The translations under genes were made by a program, and so were the position numbers. This document shows, one piece after another, positions 61,159-64,000 of a stretch of 64,000 nt of DNA. Under the pieces are notes generated by a model. That model ran no database searches. It was given only the letters and a program-made list of their open reading frames with translations, and was not told where the DNA came from. This DNA comes from Phytohabitans maris (GTDB lineage: Bacteria > Actinomycetota > Actinomycetes > Mycobacteriales > Micromonosporaceae), in contig NZ_JAVHUY010000023.1 of the NCBI RefSeq assembly GCF_031085175.1, positions 62,001 to 126,000 of the forward strand. Direction: 5' to 3'. Numbering within the stretch: the stretch's first letter is position 1; the number at the start of each line of letters is the position of its first letter.

Positions 61159-62009
61159 ATGGGATCGTCGTACCTCCGCGATTCGCCCGGCAGATCCGCC
61201 TGCACCTCGTCGGGAACTTTCTCGACCTCGCCTTAAGCCCGGTCATCTGCGGCATCTTCGGCCGTGCCGGAGACGGGAAGTCCGCGCAGCTCGCCGTCTG
61301 CCTGGCGCATGCGGAGACGCAGGTGTACCGGATAAACGCCAGTGACCTGGAGAGCGGGCTGGCGGGCGAGCCGGGAAAGCTCATCGCCCGTACCTACGCC
61401 GCCGCCTCGTTGGGGGTGGCCAAGAGCAAGCCGGCCGCGCTCGTCATTGAGGACGTCGACACCACCGTGGGTGAGTGGGAGCAGAATACCGGGACCGTGA
61501 ATCATCAGCAGGTCCTCGCGGAGTTGATGCACATTGCCGACCGGCCGGTCGATCACGAGCGAAACAGCCCGGCCCGGGTGCCGATCTTCGTCACGGGCAA
61601 CAACCTGGGCCGCCTGTATCCGCCGCTACGCCGACCCGGGCGAATGGTGGTGTTCGGCTGGCGGCCAACCGTCGACGAGCTACACGGGGTGGTCAGCCGG
61701 ATATTCGCCGAAGTGGCCGCCCCACAGGTGATCGACGCCCTGGTGCGGGAGTTCCGCGACGAGCCGGTCGCCTTCTTCGCCGAGGTCCGGCGGCGCCTGC
61801 ATACGGAGGCGGCGGCAGCGCTTCTCGGCGATCTGCCCCGTGACATGTGTGAGGTGCTCCAGATGAAAGCGCGCATGCGCGAACTGCTGGACCGCGGCTC
61901 GCCGGCAGACGGCTACGAGGTGCTCCGCGCGGCCAAGGAGGTTCGCGACGACCGGGAGTTGGCGTCACGTGACTTCCTTGACGGGACGGCGCGAGGAGGA
62001 CGTCGATGA
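61155..62009 (+). CDS. RuBisCO-activase-type AAA+ ATPase
   Basis: 284 aa. The residue pattern follows RuBisCO activase closely over the core: Walker A IFGRAGDGKSAQ (36-43), RINASDLESGLAGEPGKLIA (Rca has ELESGNAGEPAKLI), Walker B ALVIEDVDTTV (95-100), VNHQQVLAELMHIADRP (Rca VNNQ...TLMNIADNP), RVPIFVTGNNLGRLYPPLRR (sensor 1) and PGRMVVFGWRPT with the arginine finger. No RuBisCO or photosynthetic gene is in the window. The enzyme therefore probably remodels another target, most likely a product of this cassette. Starts at ATGA with the upstream gene and ends in a 4-bp overlap with the next. Confidence 0.88.
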   Translation: MNGIVVPPRFARQIRLHLVGNFLDLALSPVICGIFGRAGDGKSAQLAVCLAHAETQVYRINASDLESGLAGEPGKLIARTYAAASLGVAKSKPAALVIEDVDTTVGEWEQNTGTVNHQQVLAELMHIADRPVDHERNSPARVPIFVTGNNLGRLYPPLRRPGRMVVFGWRPTVDELHGVVSRIFAEVAAPQVIDALVREFRDEPVAFFAEVRRRLHTEAAAALLGDLPRDMCEVLQMKARMRELLDRGSPADGYEVLRAAKEVRDDRELASRDFLDGTARGGRR

Positions 62010-62542
62010 GCGTACGGACGTACACCTGGACGCAGACCCGTCTGGAGACGGTGCAGGACCAGTTCCGGTACCTTCTGGTGTACGGGTCGGTCGACGAGAG
62101 CAAGGCGGACAAGCTGCTTCTCGGGATCCACCGCCAAGAGTTCGAGGCGGTCGGCATCTTCGGGACCAATGCCTCCGGTCAGCGGGTCGTCGAGGTTGAG
62201 CTGGAGGTCGACTGGGAGCGGCACGGTCTGCTGACGCTCAGCGTGCCCACGCTGGTGGGCGAGCTGCCGGGGTGGCAGGAGCGGCAGGCACCCGAGATCC
62301 GGGTCGCGGGTCGCCGCTTCGCCGAGGTCGTCAAGCTCTTGGAGCTGACGACCTCCTTCTGGGTCCGGTTCGTGCCACAGGTCACCGAGGATCCGGCACT
62401 CCACGAGCAGCGTTGCGTTTTCTACGGCTTGGGCTTCCGAAGCGGCGTACCCGAGTGGGAGTCCACGCCGGAGGAACGGACCGAGACTTTCCTCGACCTG
62501 GGTGAGCTCGACGTGACAATCAGGCGTGCCAGTAATCCGTAG
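62006..62542 (+). CDS. Beta-rich partner of the AAA+ ATPase, unknown family
   Basis: 178 aa, overlapping the AAA+ gene (ATGA). A beta strand and long helix open the protein (VRTYTWTQTRLETVQDQFRY), then LLGIHRQEFEAVGIFG, RVVEVELEVDWERHGLLTLS and FAEVVKLLELTTSFWVRFV. The order strand, long helix and meander, next to a remodelling AAA+ ATPase, recalls HORMA proteins paired with TRIP13-type ATPases, but I see no diagnostic residue and the ATPase is not TRIP13. I consider it the likely substrate or adaptor of the ATPase (inference). Confidence 0.65.
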   Translation: MSVRTYTWTQTRLETVQDQFRYLLVYGSVDESKADKLLLGIHRQEFEAVGIFGTNASGQRVVEVELEVDWERHGLLTLSVPTLVGELPGWQERQAPEIRVAGRRFAEVVKLLELTTSFWVRFVPQVTEDPALHEQRCVFYGLGFRSGVPEWESTPEERTETFLDLGELDVTIRRASNP

Positions 62543-62565
62543 GTCGACCACGAGAGGTGCATGGG

Positions 62566-62874
62566 ATGCCCCGATGGGTTCTGGCAGTGGTCTGCGCCGC
62601 CACCGGTGCCGCAGCGTCGCTACTCGTCGTCTGGCTTCTCGGCCAGAGCCTATCCCGGGCGGCGGAGTGGGTCGCGATCTTCGGCGTGGCCGTCTCGGTC
62701 GCGGCCCTCGTGGTCGCCGTCCTGACCTGGCGCCGTCCGGTTTCCCCGACGCCGAGATCCAAAAGTCCCCGCGGGGGCGCTCCCGGCACGCAGAACCGCT
62801 CCGTCCGTAACGTGCGGGGGAGCACGGTGGTGACCGGTGACGACAACAATCTCCGGGTCGATGGCGAGCGATGA
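62566..62874 (+). CDS. Two-TM protein with C-terminal VTGDxN motif
   Basis: 102 aa from ATG at 62566 (AGAGG upstream; GTG at 62557 possible). Transmembrane segments at about 5-25 (LAVVCAATGAAASLLVVWLL) and 35-55 (EWVAIFGVAVSVAALVVAVL), a basic linker, and a cytoplasmic tail with VRNVRGSTVVTGDDNNLRVD. The motif recurs at the N-terminus of the next protein. Last four bases overlap that gene. Confidence 0.7.
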   Translation: MPRWVLAVVCAATGAAASLLVVWLLGQSLSRAAEWVAIFGVAVSVAALVVAVLTWRRPVSPTPRSKSPRGGAPGTQNRSVRNVRGSTVVTGDDNNLRVDGER

Positions 62875-64000
62875 GGGGGTCCGACCGGCACGTCGAGCAT
62901 GTGCACGACAGCGTCGTGGTCACCGGCGACGGCAATGTCGTGCTGTTCGTCAGCGGTCGCGAGTTCGCGCGCGTGCCGATACCGCGCTCGGGCGACGGAG
63001 TGGAGCAACTGCTGTTCGGCCGGCACCGCTCGCGCGGGTCCGCGGTGTTTGGATCATGGCTGCGGCCGGACGCCGGCGTACTCGAGCCGCAGCCGCGGCC
63101 TGAGCTCGCGGAGCTCGCGGCGTGGTGCGCGGACGACCAGGCGCCCGTCGTCCGCCTGGTCTGCGGGGCGGGCGGCCAAGGCAAGACGTTTCTCGCGGCG
63201 CGGCTGTGCGAGCGGGTACGCGGTGAGGGGTGGCTGGCGGGCTTCGTTACCATGCCCCCGGCGAACTGGCGGGCCCTGTCCTCCCCGGACACGGCCGGTG
63301 TCGCGCTCCGGCGTGAACTGCTCCGGCTGCCGGAGCTGACCGCGGGCATCCACGCGGCCGTAGCGACAGGAACGCGGACGCTTCTCGTCGTGGACTATGC
63401 CGAGAACGTGGCACCAGTCGTCGCCGAGCTCCTGAACGCCGTCGCCGACGTGGACGGGTTCGCCTCCGTACGGATGCTGCTGCTGGCCCGCTCGGCCGAC
63501 ACCTGGTGGGATGAGCTGACCGTGGAACACCGCCACTACCGCTCTGTTCAGTCTGAGCCGGTCAAGCTGGAATCGCTCACCCGGAGCTTGACCCCGAGCC
63601 AGGTCGGCGATATCTGGCACCGTGCCGTCGAGACGTTCACTCAACGGGCGGCGGAACGCGGCCTCAAGCCTTCCCCCGCCGAACGCACGAGTGGTCCCCC
63701 GGCCACCCTCTCCACCACGCTCGACCTCTACGCGGGCGCGCTGCTGCAGGTGATTGATCCGATCGGAGGCACGGCGGCCAGGGGCGGGGACGCGCTGGCT
63801 CGCGTACTCGAACACGAGCGCCGGCAGGTCGCGCACGCATTCCGCGCGCAGCAGGTCGAGCTCAGCCCGCTTCGTCGTGATTGGGCCATGCTCACGGCGG
63901 CGCTGCGGCCGGCCGCTACGCTCAAGGAAGCCGCGCGGGCGCTCGGCTCGGTGCCCGCGCTGCACGGCCTCGACGACGCGGCGCTGCTCGGAGTCGCCGA
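62871..64000 (+). CDS. STAND-type NTPase with N-terminal VTGDxN motif, cut by right edge
   Basis: At least 376 aa; the frame is open to the window end. Begins MRGSDRHVEHVHDSVVVTGD and GNVVLFVSG, matching the tail of the upstream protein, so the two may associate through a shared beta structure. A P-loop NTPase follows: Walker A VCGAGGQGKTFLAARL (about 101-107), Walker B TRTLLVVDYAENV (about 167-175), LLLARSADTWWDEL. The region after 240 is helical and may be the start of superstructure-forming repeats. STAND proteins oligomerise on sensing a ligand. This is probably the switch of the cassette. Confidence 0.8.
   Translation, partial: MRGSDRHVEHVHDSVVVTGDGNVVLFVSGREFARVPIPRSGDGVEQLLFGRHRSRGSAVFGSWLRPDAGVLEPQPRPELAELAAWCADDQAPVVRLVCGAGGQGKTFLAARLCERVRGEGWLAGFVTMPPANWRALSSPDTAGVALRRELLRLPELTAGIHAAVATGTRTLLVVDYAENVAPVVAELLNAVADVDGFASVRMLLLARSADTWWDELTVEHRHYRSVQSEPVKLESLTRSLTPSQVGDIWHRAVETFTQRAAERGLKPSPAERTSGPPATLSTTLDLYAGALLQVIDPIGGTAARGGDALARVLEHERRQVAHAFRAQQVELSPLRRDWAMLTAALRPAATLKEAARALGSVPALHGLDDAALLGVA

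Noticed and set aside
61155-62009. Interpretation of the AAA+ ATPase as evidence for carbon fixation
   Set aside because: No RuBisCO large or small subunit or carboxysome gene is present; the context is STAND/conflict-like.

Overview
The window is very GC-rich, has strong GC bias at third codon positions, and carries actinomycete families: S-adenosyl methyltransferase of the PF04672 type, DnaE2, NarL-type kinases with an ERDLHDGAQQRL H-box, a F420-dependent nitroreductase, and many STAS proteins. It is most likely a chromosomal accessory region of an actinomycete. Micromonosporaceae is my best guess, but this is inference. No rRNA, tRNA or CRISPR array was seen.

Layout. 1-5.5 kb: an IS1182-type transposase cut by the left edge, small hypothetical genes and a broken ATP-dependent DNA ligase fragment. 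5.5-15.2 kb: two paralogous NarL-type two-component systems enclosing membrane and lipoprotein genes, each with its own candidate operator; the second system shares a ~100-bp inverted promoter copy with the neighbouring membrane/lipoprotein operon. 15.3-17.4 kb: a membrane-bound caspase-like peptidase. 17.6-21.9 kb: a degraded TnsA/TnsB/TnsC-type transposon, fused by a deletion to a truncated membrane gene. 22-26.3 kb: a cupredoxin lipoprotein, a STAS protein and an OmpR-type two-component system with a lipoprotein (MtrAB-LpqB-like layout).

26.5-40.7 kb looks like a stress or envelope island. It has five STAS proteins, two BON proteins, a flavin monooxygenase, a trehalose-phosphate-synthase-like enzyme with altered catalytic residues, two cysteine-free HesB-like proteins, a DUF4142 secreted protein, a MarR regulator, a potassium channel, a nitroreductase, a YetF-like protein, a serine protease and a Clp-N protein. 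A short palindrome, GCAA-N3-TTGC, lies just upstream of at least four of these genes, including the MarR gene, and suggests a local regulon. Two decayed ABC-transporter ATPases (one PstB-like) lie between the MarR and nitroreductase genes.

41.7-64 kb starts with DnaE2 and a methyltransferase and then becomes a conflict/defence-like region: a 729-aa protein with tandem copies of an unrecognised domain and a C-terminal HTH, a winged-helix/PD-(D/E)xK protein, a soluble Ser/Thr kinase, a membrane NACHT NTPase, a short paralogue of the tandem-domain protein, and a tightly overlapping cassette at the right edge. The cassette encodes a RuBisCO-activase-type AAA+ ATPase, a beta-rich partner, a membrane protein and a STAND NTPase, the last two sharing a V-V-T-G-D-x-N motif. 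This cassette is my best candidate for an undescribed system.

At least seven genes show frame changes, several at homopolymers, and one locus has long C-runs. Some loci are clearly decayed genes; others may be indel errors in the assembly, so the frameshift calls should be read with that in mind.
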